Assembly: GCF_900157365.1 (NCBI RefSeq)
Contig: NZ_FUEZ01000004.1
Span: forward strand, 3,440,966 to 3,504,965
Direction of reading: 5' to 3'
Length of the DNA stretch: 64,000 bases
DNA from: Mycobacterium numidiamassiliense
Lineage (GTDB): Bacteria; Actinomycetota; Actinomycetes; Mycobacteriales; Mycobacteriaceae
A program made the position numbers and the translations under genes. Positions within the stretch are counted from its first letter, which is position 1. Each line of letters starts with the position of its first letter. The notes beneath the pieces were generated by a model. The model did not search any database. It was not told where the DNA came from and was given only the letters and a program-made list of their open reading frames with translations. Positions 25,135 through 33,248 of this stretch are shown here, one piece after another.

Positions 25135-26403
25135 TCAGAATGCTTCGGGATCTCGTTGCACCTCGACCGGCACCGGATGCTGGTACAAGCGAGAAGCGTT
25201 CTCCCAGGTGAACTTTCGGATCGCGTCCTGCGGTAGATCCCCAATTTGCTCGTGGATGGTTTCTTGAGTGTGCGGCCACGTCGAATCGCAATGCGGATAG
25301 TCGGCTTCCAGCATGATGTTGTCCATGCCAATCCGGTCGCGCTGGACGAACGACGACTTGTCCTCCACCGCGCAGAACCAGAAGTTGCGGGTGAAAACCT
25401 CTGCGGGCGTTAGTGTCTCACCCAATGCCTGCCAGGTGCCGTACATCGCGTGGTAGCTGAGCATGTGGTCGAGGCGATCCAGCAAACCGGCAACCCAACC
25501 GATACCGCCCTCCGACAAGCAGATTTTGAGGTCGGGGAATCGGGTCGGCAGTCCCGAGTACAGCCAGTCGACTGCCGCCGAAATCGCATACGCGAAGAAC
25601 AGCACCCCCTGGACGTCCGGCGGCGCGTCCTCGGTGGTGGACGGCGACGATCCAGACGATCCGATGTGCAGGTTGACCACCGTGCCAGTCTCGGCGCACG
25701 CCGCCATGATCGGATCCCAGTGACCGGTGTGGATGCTCGGCAATCCCAGCATCGCGGGGTTCTCGCTGAACGTGACGGCGTGGAAGCCACGCTCGGCGTT
25801 CTCGTGGATCATCGCGGCGCCCAATTCGGGATCCAGCAGCCAGGGCAGCTGGCAGGGGATGATCCGGTCCGGGTACGAGCCCGCCCAGACCTCGAGGTGC
25901 CAGTCATTCCACGCGCGAACCGAGGCCAAAGCCAGATCGCGATCGTTGGTCACCTGCTGCAGTCGCTGGCCGGCGAACCCGGGCAGAAATGACGGGAAGT
26001 TCAGCGACGCGTAGATGCCGTTCAGATCCATGTCTTTGACACGCTCGTGAATATCCCAAGCGCCCCTGCGCATTTCATCGAAGCGGACGGGTTCGAAGCC
26101 GTACTCGGACACCGGGCGCCCGACGACGGCGTTGAAACCGACGTTGGGCAGTTCCCGATCGTCGTAGACCCAGGTCTGGCCACCGGTATCGGTGTCGACG
26201 ACATGCGGAGCCCGTTCGGCGAATTTGCGCGGCAGGCGCCCGGTGAAGGTGTCCGGGGGTTCGACGATGTGATCGTCGGCCGAGATCACCGTGTAGCGAC
26301 GCGCCGCTCGGGGCGGGTCGGGCAGAAAGGTGACCGAGCGGTCCCCACCGGTCTTGGCGGTGGTGAAGCTCAGGTTCGAGGCCAACTCGTCGATCGATTT
26401 CAT
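25135..26403 (-). CDS. Amidohydrolase-2 family metal-dependent hydrolase/decarboxylase
   Basis: A 422-residue TIM-barrel protein of the group that includes ACMS decarboxylase and related aromatic acid decarboxylases. The first metal site reads 'ISADDHIVEPPD' (DxH form). Later landmarks are 'VNLHIGSSG' (His), 'CLSEGGIGWV' (Glu) and 'MLEADYPHCDSTWP' (Asp with following His). Mycobacteria carry many such paralogues. AAGGAG lies upstream of the ATG at 26403. It follows the class II aldolase and AMP-ligase genes on the same strand, after a 109-bp gap, so it may be in the same pathway. Confidence 0.87.
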   Translation of the reverse strand: MKSIDELASNLSFTTAKTGGDRSVTFLPDPPRAARRYTVISADDHIVEPPDTFTGRLPRKFAERAPHVVDTDTGGQTWVYDDRELPNVGFNAVVGRPVSEYGFEPVRFDEMRRGAWDIHERVKDMDLNGIYASLNFPSFLPGFAGQRLQQVTNDRDLALASVRAWNDWHLEVWAGSYPDRIIPCQLPWLLDPELGAAMIHENAERGFHAVTFSENPAMLGLPSIHTGHWDPIMAACAETGTVVNLHIGSSGSSPSTTEDAPPDVQGVLFFAYAISAAVDWLYSGLPTRFPDLKICLSEGGIGWVAGLLDRLDHMLSYHAMYGTWQALGETLTPAEVFTRNFWFCAVEDKSSFVQRDRIGMDNIMLEADYPHCDSTWPHTQETIHEQIGDLPQDAIRKFTWENASRLYQHPVPVEVQRDPEAF

Positions 26404-26512
26404 GGTCGGCGATCTCCTTCGACGTCGAGTGCGCGATGACGGCTTCGAGAGCGCGAGGGCGGCCGCGCCGGACGGCGGGTTGCCGACTTGGCCGCACGGT
26501 CGGCGAACGCCC

Positions 26513-27286
26513 TCACGTGAGCACGTCGGGATCGGCCCTGATGGTCATCCGCGCCGCGCCAGCCCAGTAGACGTCGGCCGCGCGCTCGATCAGCGAGCGT
26601 TGCATGCCGGCCATGTCCGACCAGTTCATCGAGACCGGCTCCTTGCCGGTGAGCATCACGTCGTAAGCCAGCTTGCAGACCCGCTCGATCGACGCCGCCC
26701 GGTAGACCGCCTCCGGCAGGTTGCGGCCTGTTGCGATGACGCCGTGATTGGCCAGGATCGTCAGATTGGCGTTGCCGATGCGCGCGGCGAGCTCGGCCGC
26801 GCGGGCCGGGCTGTCGATTTCGCCGTCGTAGGTGTCGACCAGGCAGAGGTCATCGAGGAACAGCGAACCGGTCTGATGCAGCAGTTCGGGCAGCCTGCCC
26901 AGCGCGGCGAGCACACAGACAAAATATGGATGGTTGTGGATGACCACCCGGGCGTCGTCGCGGACACGGTGCAGCTCGGTGTGAATGTGGATCGCCGGCG
27001 TTACATCCCAGCGACCGCGGATCACCCGCGCCTCGCTGTCGACCACACAGATGTCTGACGCGGTGAGTTCCTGCCACCACAGGCCCCACGGGTTGACGAA
27101 CATGTCCGACTGCCCGTCCTGCTGCCAGGTGATGTGCCCGGCCATGTTTTCCGCGAACCCGATACCGGCCAGGTGGCGGAAAGCCACGGCGAGCGCCTGC
27201 TCGTGGGACAGATCCGTGCCGATCGGTGGCACCACCGACGGGGCCCACACCTGCAGGCCACCTCGTCGTGCGTCAGGAGCGTTCAT
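26513..27286 (-). CDS. Class II aldolase/adducin family protein
   Basis: About 257 residues of the L-fuculose-phosphate aldolase fold. Zinc ligands are visible as 'HIHTELHR' (first His region), 'VIHNHPYFV' (HxH) and 'ILANHGVIATG' (third His). The N-terminal 'GIGFAENMAGHITW' is the substrate-phosphate loop equivalent. The ATG at 27286 is chosen because GGAGG is six bases away; another ATG at 27289 is only three bases away. The start overlaps the ligase stop by about 14 bp. Substrate unknown; may split a hydroxyacyl or act as a decarboxylase. Confidence 0.85.
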   Translation of the reverse strand: MNAPDARRGGLQVWAPSVVPPIGTDLSHEQALAVAFRHLAGIGFAENMAGHITWQQDGQSDMFVNPWGLWWQELTASDICVVDSEARVIRGRWDVTPAIHIHTELHRVRDDARVVIHNHPYFVCVLAALGRLPELLHQTGSLFLDDLCLVDTYDGEIDSPARAAELAARIGNANLTILANHGVIATGRNLPEAVYRAASIERVCKLAYDVMLTGKEPVSMNWSDMAGMQRSLIERAADVYWAGAARMTIRADPDVLT

Positions 27287-28895
27287 CATCGGCCTCCATC
27301 CTTACTCGAATATCCTGGCGGAGCTCGCCTTTGGCAACCTTTCCACCGGATGATCGGGGCAACTCGTCGACCACGATGAGCCGTTCGGGCAGGAGTTCTT
27401 TCGAAACCCCGAGTGCCAGCAGGTGCTTGACGAGTGCGGGCAGATCGATGGTCGCCGCGTCGACGAGCTCGGTGTAGAGACAGACTTTTTCACCGAACAC
27501 CGGGTCCGGCATCGCCACCGCCGCCGCGAGCGCGATGGACGGATGGGTCATGGCGACGTCTTCGACCTGCGACGCGCTGATGTTCTTGCCGCCGCGCAGG
27601 ATGAAGTCGGAAGTACGGCCGGTGACGCGCAGGAAACCGTCGCGATCGATCTCGCAGATGTCGCCCATGCGCATCCACCCGTCTTGGGTGAACAGCTTGT
27701 CGTGGTCGGTACCGCCGAGGTAGCCGAGGCTGGTGGCCGGCCCCCGGCACGCGGGCTGGCCCCGCCCCGTCTCGGTGACGTCCTGATCACCGTCGAAGAG
27801 CCGGACCGACATGTCCGGCACGATCCGGCCGGCGGTGCGCAGCCGGTGCTCCACGGAGTCGTGCACGGTGGTGGCGCTGAGCAACCCGGTTTCGTTGGAG
27901 CCGTAGAACTGCAGGATCTTCGCGCCGGTGAGTTCCTCGAACTCGGCGGCCGGCCGATACGGTAACGCCTCGCCGCCGGTGAACACCACGCGCAGCGAAC
28001 TCAGGTCGTAGTCCCGGCACGCGCGATCGGCCATCAGCATCGTCAATTGCGTACTGACACAACACAACACGGTGACTTTGTGCCGGTCTATCGCCTCAGC
28101 CGCCGCCTGTGTGGTGAAGCGGCCCAGGATCACCGCGGTGGCACCGAGATAAATGGGTGTGGTGTGGCTGGTCCAGAGTCCGAAGCCGAACGGCGTGGGG
28201 ATGACGGGCAAGAACACGTCTTCAGAGGTCAGCATCCCATTGGCGACGGCCTTCTGGTGAAAGTAGTACCACCGGTTCTGGGTGTGGACGACGCACTTCG
28301 GCAGGCCGGTGGTGCCGGATGTGGAATTGATCAGGAAGACGTCGTCGGCGCCGAGTTGGTCTGCGCCACTGCGCGGTTTGGGCTCGACGGCCACGTCCAG
28401 ACGTGCCGTGTCGTGATCCGAGACCAGCACCGGCACCGGAAGGTCGGCCATCGAGGCGGCTTGGGTCGCGGCATCGCTGCGCAAAAGATCGCTGATCAGG
28501 ATCTTCGGTTCCGAATTGCGCAGGATCGCAGCGGCTTCCCTGGCGCCGGCGCGCGCACCCAGGCCGACGACGACGGCACCGCAGCGTTCGATCGCGACGA
28601 ACAGCACGTGGATGGCGGTGGCGTCGCCGTGCCACACCGCAACGCGATCGCCGCGCCCTATGCCGCACCCAGCGAGCTGGCCGGCCAAATATTCTGCCGC
28701 GGCATCGAATTCAAGCCAGCTGAGTCCAGCATCGGGATGATCGATGTAGGCCGCGCGGTCAGGCGAACGTTCGGCGTTGCGGAGCACCGCATCCGACAGC
28801 GTGAAATCCGACCACCAACCGGCCGCGCGAAACCGGGTCGGGTCCTCGTCGGTGAAGGCCGGCGAGCCCACGGTATCCAGCCCGCCGCCGCTCAT
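27273..28895 (-). CDS. AMP-forming acyl-CoA synthetase / benzoate-CoA ligase-like
   Basis: A 540-residue ANL-family enzyme. The P-loop-like A3 motif is 'INSTSGTTGLPKCVVH', A5 is 'LQFYGSNETG', A7 is 'GWMRMGDICEID', A8 is 'GRTSDFILRGGKNISASQVE', and the A10 catalytic Lys is in 'SSGGKVAKGEL'. All catalytic motifs are intact. It activates a carboxylic acid to its CoA thioester through an acyl-adenylate. First gene of the ligase, aldolase, amidohydrolase set. The substrate, fatty or aromatic, cannot be decided. Confidence 0.9.
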   Translation of the reverse strand: MSGGGLDTVGSPAFTDEDPTRFRAAGWWSDFTLSDAVLRNAERSPDRAAYIDHPDAGLSWLEFDAAAEYLAGQLAGCGIGRGDRVAVWHGDATAIHVLFVAIERCGAVVVGLGARAGAREAAAILRNSEPKILISDLLRSDAATQAASMADLPVPVLVSDHDTARLDVAVEPKPRSGADQLGADDVFLINSTSGTTGLPKCVVHTQNRWYYFHQKAVANGMLTSEDVFLPVIPTPFGFGLWTSHTTPIYLGATAVILGRFTTQAAAEAIDRHKVTVLCCVSTQLTMLMADRACRDYDLSSLRVVFTGGEALPYRPAAEFEELTGAKILQFYGSNETGLLSATTVHDSVEHRLRTAGRIVPDMSVRLFDGDQDVTETGRGQPACRGPATSLGYLGGTDHDKLFTQDGWMRMGDICEIDRDGFLRVTGRTSDFILRGGKNISASQVEDVAMTHPSIALAAAVAMPDPVFGEKVCLYTELVDAATIDLPALVKHLLALGVSKELLPERLIVVDELPRSSGGKVAKGELRQDIRVRMEADDERS

Positions 28896-28948
28896 TACCA
28901 GATCATAGGAGCGGTGTTCTGGCGATCAGTCAGAGGTCGCCCTACTGG

Positions 28949-29251
28949 CTAGGGACTCTGGGGTCCCGGAGTAGGAGGCGGCGGAGCGGGCGGTGTACTC
29001 GGGTGCTGCGTGCCGCGCGCCGGGGGCTGATTGTTGATGGGCCCGCAGTTCACGCCGAGCCAGCAGATGGTCGGGTGCACCCGCACCGCGCCGCCTCCTG
29101 CGGAGGTATCCCCCGGAGACGCGGGCGCGGCGGATACAGCATGCATCGCTTTGGTCGGGCCACTTTCGGCGCCCACGGCCCCCGCCACCAACGCGACCGC
29201 GGCCACACCGCCGTACAGCGCGGCGAGGGTCCTGGTTCTGCGATTGGTCAT
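28949..29251 (-). CDS. Small secreted proline-rich protein
   Basis: A 100-residue protein with a Sec signal peptide (MTNRRTRTLAALYGGVAAVALVAGAVGA, cleavage near Ala28-Glu29). The mature part has one Cys pair (ICWLGVNCG) that could form a disulfide. The C-terminal tail is Pro/Thr-rich (TPPAPPPPTPGPQSP), typical of small mycobacterial envelope proteins. It is isolated between the ligase and a divergent membrane-protein gene. No function recognised. Confidence 0.7.
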   Translation of the reverse strand: MTNRRTRTLAALYGGVAAVALVAGAVGAESGPTKAMHAVSAAPASPGDTSAGGGAVRVHPTICWLGVNCGPINNQPPARGTQHPSTPPAPPPPTPGPQSP

Positions 29252-29385
29252 AGTTCCCAAGTGTACGTAACTGCCGGGCAACCGGCCCCGACCTGTGCAC
29301 AGACCGAAACACACTGGTAACGGCCGGTCGCGCCCCTATCATTACCGGATACGCAGCGCGCTGGCCGGCACAGGAGATGTTCGTC

Positions 29386-29922
29386 ATGAAAAGCAGTCGG
29401 ATTGACCGGCTTTGGTCGCCGGCGCACCGCCAACAGGTGTGGCCCGGGCTGCTCAGTGGCGCCGCCGCCGGCGCCGCGGGCACCACCGCACTGAACGTGA
29501 TCACCTACCTGGACATTGCGCTGCGGGGCCGTCCGACCAGCAGCACCCCCGAACGGACGGTCGAGGCCATGGCGAGGCTGTTCGGCTTGACGGTTCCAGG
29601 GAGCGGCGACACTCTGGCCAACCGAATCTCGGGTCTTGGCGCGCTCACCGGATATGCGGCGGGCATCGGGATGGGCATGGTTCTCGGGCTCGCGTACGCA
29701 TTGGGGTGGCGGCCAAGGCTGCTGATCGCCACGCTGGTCGCGTCGGCCCTCGCGCTGATCGGTACCAACGGACCGATGACCGTCCTCGGGGTTACCGACC
29801 CGACGACCTGGAGCCTCGTCGATTGGATCAGCGACGTGATCCCGCACCTTGGCTACGGGATCGTGACCGCTGTCGTGCTGCACTATCTCTGTCGGCAATG
29901 GTCGCCGGTGTCACGCCACTAG
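29386..29922 (+). CDS. Integral membrane protein, four hydrophobic segments
   Basis: A 178-residue membrane protein. Hydrophobic segments are about 22-45 (Ala/Gly-rich GLLSGAAAGAAGTTALNVITYL), 84-105 (GALTGYAAGIGMGMVLGLAYAL), 110-128 and 153-170. The Ala/Gly pattern suggests tightly packed helices. The ATG at 29386 has AGGAG nine bases upstream; the ATG at 29377 would abut that site. It is convergent with the SDR gene (4-bp overlap). In M. tuberculosis a membrane protein (Rv1749c) neighbours fadD1, which may be the same gene by context, but I cannot confirm this. Confidence 0.7.
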   Translation: MKSSRIDRLWSPAHRQQVWPGLLSGAAAGAAGTTALNVITYLDIALRGRPTSSTPERTVEAMARLFGLTVPGSGDTLANRISGLGALTGYAAGIGMGMVLGLAYALGWRPRLLIATLVASALALIGTNGPMTVLGVTDPTTWSLVDWISDVIPHLGYGIVTAVVLHYLCRQWSPVSRH

Positions 29923-30659
29923 CCCTGGACCGTGGGGCGGATGGTGATGTCCCCGATCTCGACATCGTCGGGTTGTTCGATCGCGAATGCGATCGCTCGC
30001 GCGACCGCCGCCGGGGCAATGCCGAAGTCGGTCATGTCCCGTCGGATCCGGCTTCTCAATTCGACGTCGTCGATGGAGCCGTCGAGTTGGGTATCGACGA
30101 AGCCGGGCGATATCGACGTCGTTCGCACGACGCCGTCGGTCGACTCTTGGCGCAGGCCCTCCATGAGGGTGCGGACGGCGTTCTTGGTCGCGGCGTACAC
30201 CGCCATGGTGGGCACGATCTTGAGCCCCGCCGTGGACACCGTTGTGACAAAGTGACCGTGGCCCTGGCGGCGAAATATCGGCAGCGCCGCCGCCAGGCCG
30301 TGCAGCACCCCGCGGAGGTTGACGTCGATCATCGACGACCAGCCGTCGACGTCCAGATCGGATATCGGCCCGATCTTGCTGATGCCGGCGTTGCTCACCA
30401 GCACATCGAGGCGATGGAACTGATCGATCGCCGTTCCGACGAGCCGCTCGAGGTCCACGCTGCGGGCGACATCGGTCCGACACGTGAGGGCTTCTCCCCC
30501 GTGCCCACGTATCTCAAGCGCGATGTCATCGAGGCGTTCGACGCGACGCGCGCCGAGTACCACCCTCGCGCCGCGCTCGGCGAGCAGACGGGCTGTAGCC
30601 TCGCCGATTCCGCTGCTGGCTCCGGTAATCGCCACGACTTTTCCCTCGATGCCCGTCAT
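29919..30659 (-). CDS. Short-chain dehydrogenase/reductase
   Basis: A 246-residue classical SDR: TGASSGIG coenzyme loop, 'LGARRVERL' (Arg pair suggesting NADP), 'LVSNAGIS', Ser in 'TTVSTAG' and catalytic Tyr/Lys in 'YAATKNA'. 'RTTSISPGFVDTQL' is the usual P-G strand after the active site. It resembles the YdfG-like group of broad-range hydroxyacid or carbonyl reductases. Divergent from the DMT-type transporter gene. Confidence 0.88.
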   Translation of the reverse strand: MTGIEGKVVAITGASSGIGEATARLLAERGARVVLGARRVERLDDIALEIRGHGGEALTCRTDVARSVDLERLVGTAIDQFHRLDVLVSNAGISKIGPISDLDVDGWSSMIDVNLRGVLHGLAAALPIFRRQGHGHFVTTVSTAGLKIVPTMAVYAATKNAVRTLMEGLRQESTDGVVRTTSISPGFVDTQLDGSIDDVELRSRIRRDMTDFGIAPAAVARAIAFAIEQPDDVEIGDITIRPTVQG

Positions 30660-30742
30660 CGCCCACCCTTCTGTACGTGTCCCGTCACCTGAAACAACCC
30701 AAGGCGCGCGGAAATTCGGCGAGAGCGCCTATTGTCTCCTCT

Positions 30743-31594
30743 GTGCTGATCGGTTTCCTGCTCGCCCTGGGTTGCTCGGTGTGCTACGGCACGGCCACGG
30801 TATTTCAGGCCGTCGCGGCGCGGTCGGTGGAACCGGGCAGCACCTCGGGTGTCGACGCCATGCTGTTGTTGCGCGCTGTGCGGCAGTGGCGCTACCTCGC
30901 CGGCTTCGCTCTTGACGGCCTCGGTTTTCTGCTGCAGGTGATGGCACTGCGGCTGGTACCCATCTATGTCGTCGCCGCCGCGCTGGCCGCCTCGATCGCC
31001 GTGACCGGGATCGTGTCCGCGTGGGTGCTGTCGGCGCGGCTCTCCTCGGCCGAATGGGCGGCCGTGGGTGTGGTCTGCGCAAGCCTGGTCGCGCTCGCTG
31101 TGGCCGCTGGACCCGGCCACTTTCGCCATGGCCCGGCCTGGCTTGGCTGGGCGCTGATCGGCGTGGTGGTCGCGATATTTATTTGCGGTGCGGCCGCAGG
31201 CCGATTGGGCGTTCGCGGGCGCGGGCTGGCTCTGGGGCTCAGCGCGGGAAGCGGTTTCGGTGTCGTCGAGATCGGGGTGCGGCTGCTCGACGAGATCGAT
31301 CCGACCAAGGCCGCTTTCTACACCAATCCGGCCCTGTACGCCTCGGCCGGCGGCGGGCTCGCCGGGTTTCTGTTGCTCACCTCGGCGTTGCAACGCGGAT
31401 CGGTGACCACCACGGTGGCCGCCATGGTCGTCGGGGAAACGATAGCGCCCGCCCTCGTCGGGGTGATCTGGCTGGGCGACACAGCACGGGAAGGGCTGGG
31501 CTGGTTGGTGATAGCCGGCTTCGTTGTCGCGGTATCGGGCACACTGATGCTGGCCCGCTTCGGCGAACCGCCGGCGTCCGCGGAAGCCGGCTGA
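30743..31594 (+). CDS. DMT-superfamily integral membrane protein
   Basis: About 283 residues with nine to ten hydrophobic segments and internal repeat character ('FLLALGCSVCYGTATVFQAVA' early; 'ALYASAGGGLAGFLLLTSAL' and 'VVGETIAPALVGVIWLGDTAREGLGWLVIAGFVVAV' late), as in EamA-type transporters and the mycobacterial DMT membrane proteins. The GTG at 30743 begins just before the first helix; a GTG at 30677 in the same frame would add 22 polar residues. Neither has a clear ribosome site. Probably exports a metabolite or lipid precursor; substrate unknown. Confidence 0.72.
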   Translation: MLIGFLLALGCSVCYGTATVFQAVAARSVEPGSTSGVDAMLLLRAVRQWRYLAGFALDGLGFLLQVMALRLVPIYVVAAALAASIAVTGIVSAWVLSARLSSAEWAAVGVVCASLVALAVAAGPGHFRHGPAWLGWALIGVVVAIFICGAAAGRLGVRGRGLALGLSAGSGFGVVEIGVRLLDEIDPTKAAFYTNPALYASAGGGLAGFLLLTSALQRGSVTTTVAAMVVGETIAPALVGVIWLGDTAREGLGWLVIAGFVVAVSGTLMLARFGEPPASAEAG

Positions 31595-31595
31595 A

Positions 31596-33212
31596 CTACT
31601 TGGTCGTCGAAAGCGGTTGTGCCCCAACCGGCATATCGAGCTCGATGGTATAGGTAGTGCCGCGCGGCGGGCGGGCGAACAGCACACCGCCCTGCGCGCT
31701 CGCACCGGCAGCGATCAGCTCACGTTTGAGGATCTTGTTGGTGGCCGTCGCCGGAAGGTCGTCGTTGACACGCACAAAGCGCGGCCACGCCTTCGGTGAC
31801 AAGTCGGGTTGTGCGGCAAGGAATTCCCCGAGATCGTGTGGCTGCAGCTGCGTTCCTTTGCGGAGCACGAGGGCCGCCATCACCTGATCGCCGACACTGT
31901 CATCGGGCACGGCGTACACCGCGACCTGGCTGACTTGCGGCATTCGCTCGAGGATGCGCTCGATCGGTGCCGCGGCGAGGTTTTCGCCGTCGACCCGCAT
32001 CCAGTCCGCGGTCCGGCCGGCGAGGTAGATCCAGCCGTCGGCGTCGCGGTAGGCCAGGTCGCCCGACCAGTACATGCCGTGTCGCATGCGCTCGGCGGTG
32101 GCGCCCGGGTCGTTGTAGTAGCCGACGAACGGTCCCGCGCCCTGGGTGTTGACCAGTTCGCCGACCGCGTCGTCGAAGTTGGTCAACGCGCCGTGTTCGT
32201 CGAATTCCGCGACGTCGCATTCGGTGAGGGTTACCGGGTTGTAGATGCTGACTCCGGCATAGGGTTTGCCGATCGAGCCGGGCGGGGTGCCGTCCTCGCG
32301 GACAACGATCACCGCGAACTCGCTGGACCCGAAGCTGTCGATCACCCGGCAACTAAATCGCTTCGCGAAGGCCGCGATATCGCGATCCGTGGCTTCGTTG
32401 CCGAACGCCACCCGCAGCGTGTTGTCCGCGTCGTCCGGACGCTCAGGTGTCGACAGCAGCAACGCGAGCGGTTTGCCGACGTAGTTGAGATACGTCACGC
32501 GATGGCGCCGTACGTCGTCGAGGAAACGCGTCGGTGAGAATTTCGCGGGCACCATCGTCGCGCCGCTGCCGATCGCGACCGCCCACCCGGCGGCCACTCC
32601 ATTCGAGTGAAACAACGGCATCGCCAGGTAGCACACATCGTCGGCGGTGACGTCGTACTGATAGATCAGGCTGGCGCCACACATGATCGCCATCGCGTGC
32701 GCCAACCGTACGGCCTTGGGATCGCCACTGGTGCCGGAGGTGAAGATCATCATCAGGGTGTCGGGGCCGGTGACCTCGCGATGCGGCACCAGGGGTGGCG
32801 CCGCGGCGGCGGCCTCGATATAGCCGGTCCCGGTCACGTCGAGAACTGGAATGCCGTTGAGGTCCAAGCCTTCTAACAGCTCCCGATGCTCGGTGTCGAC
32901 AAGCAGGATTTGGCAGTCGGAGCGCCGGATGTCGCTGAGCAAGCCGGTTCCGCGGCGGGTCGTGTTGATTCCGCACAACACATACCCGCCCAGTGCGGCG
33001 GCGGCCATCGCCCGAAGCATCGCCGGGGAGTTGCCGAGCAGGGCACCGACATGCAATGGACGGGTCGAGTCCGCGAGCCCGATCAGCACCGCCGCCTCCG
33101 CCTCGGCTTCGGCCAGATGCTCTCGCCAGGTCCAGACGCGATCACCGGATGCGACCGCAGGGCTGTCGTCGTGCCTGCGCTGCCGCAACAGCTGCTGAAC
33201 TGTTTCGACCAC
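31596..33212 (-). CDS. fadD1: Fatty-acid-CoA ligase, FadD1-like
   Basis: A 538-residue ANL enzyme. Motifs: 'MMIFTSGTSGDPKAVRL' (A3), 'DSFGSSEFAV' (A5), 'GMYWSGDLAYRDADGWIY' (A7), 'GRTADWMRVDGENLAAAPIERIL' (A8) and the catalytic Lys in 'LPATATNKILKREL' (A10). The string 'SGTSGDPKAV...MPLFHSN' and the A8 wording match mycobacterial FadD1/FadD17 proteins as I remember them, with FadD1 closer. GTG at 33212 with GAGGAAG upstream. It lies 36 bp after the monooxygenase and is the last gene of the 40708-31596 operon, where it would activate the acid released by the esterase. Confidence 0.88.
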   Translation of the reverse strand: MVETVQQLLRQRRHDDSPAVASGDRVWTWREHLAEAEAEAAVLIGLADSTRPLHVGALLGNSPAMLRAMAAAALGGYVLCGINTTRRGTGLLSDIRRSDCQILLVDTEHRELLEGLDLNGIPVLDVTGTGYIEAAAAAPPLVPHREVTGPDTLMMIFTSGTSGDPKAVRLAHAMAIMCGASLIYQYDVTADDVCYLAMPLFHSNGVAAGWAVAIGSGATMVPAKFSPTRFLDDVRRHRVTYLNYVGKPLALLLSTPERPDDADNTLRVAFGNEATDRDIAAFAKRFSCRVIDSFGSSEFAVIVVREDGTPPGSIGKPYAGVSIYNPVTLTECDVAEFDEHGALTNFDDAVGELVNTQGAGPFVGYYNDPGATAERMRHGMYWSGDLAYRDADGWIYLAGRTADWMRVDGENLAAAPIERILERMPQVSQVAVYAVPDDSVGDQVMAALVLRKGTQLQPHDLGEFLAAQPDLSPKAWPRFVRVNDDLPATATNKILKRELIAAGASAQGGVLFARPPRGTTYTIELDMPVGAQPLSTTK

Positions 33213-33248
33213 CTTGTCTCACTTCCTCTTTCGGACTCGTCGGATGGG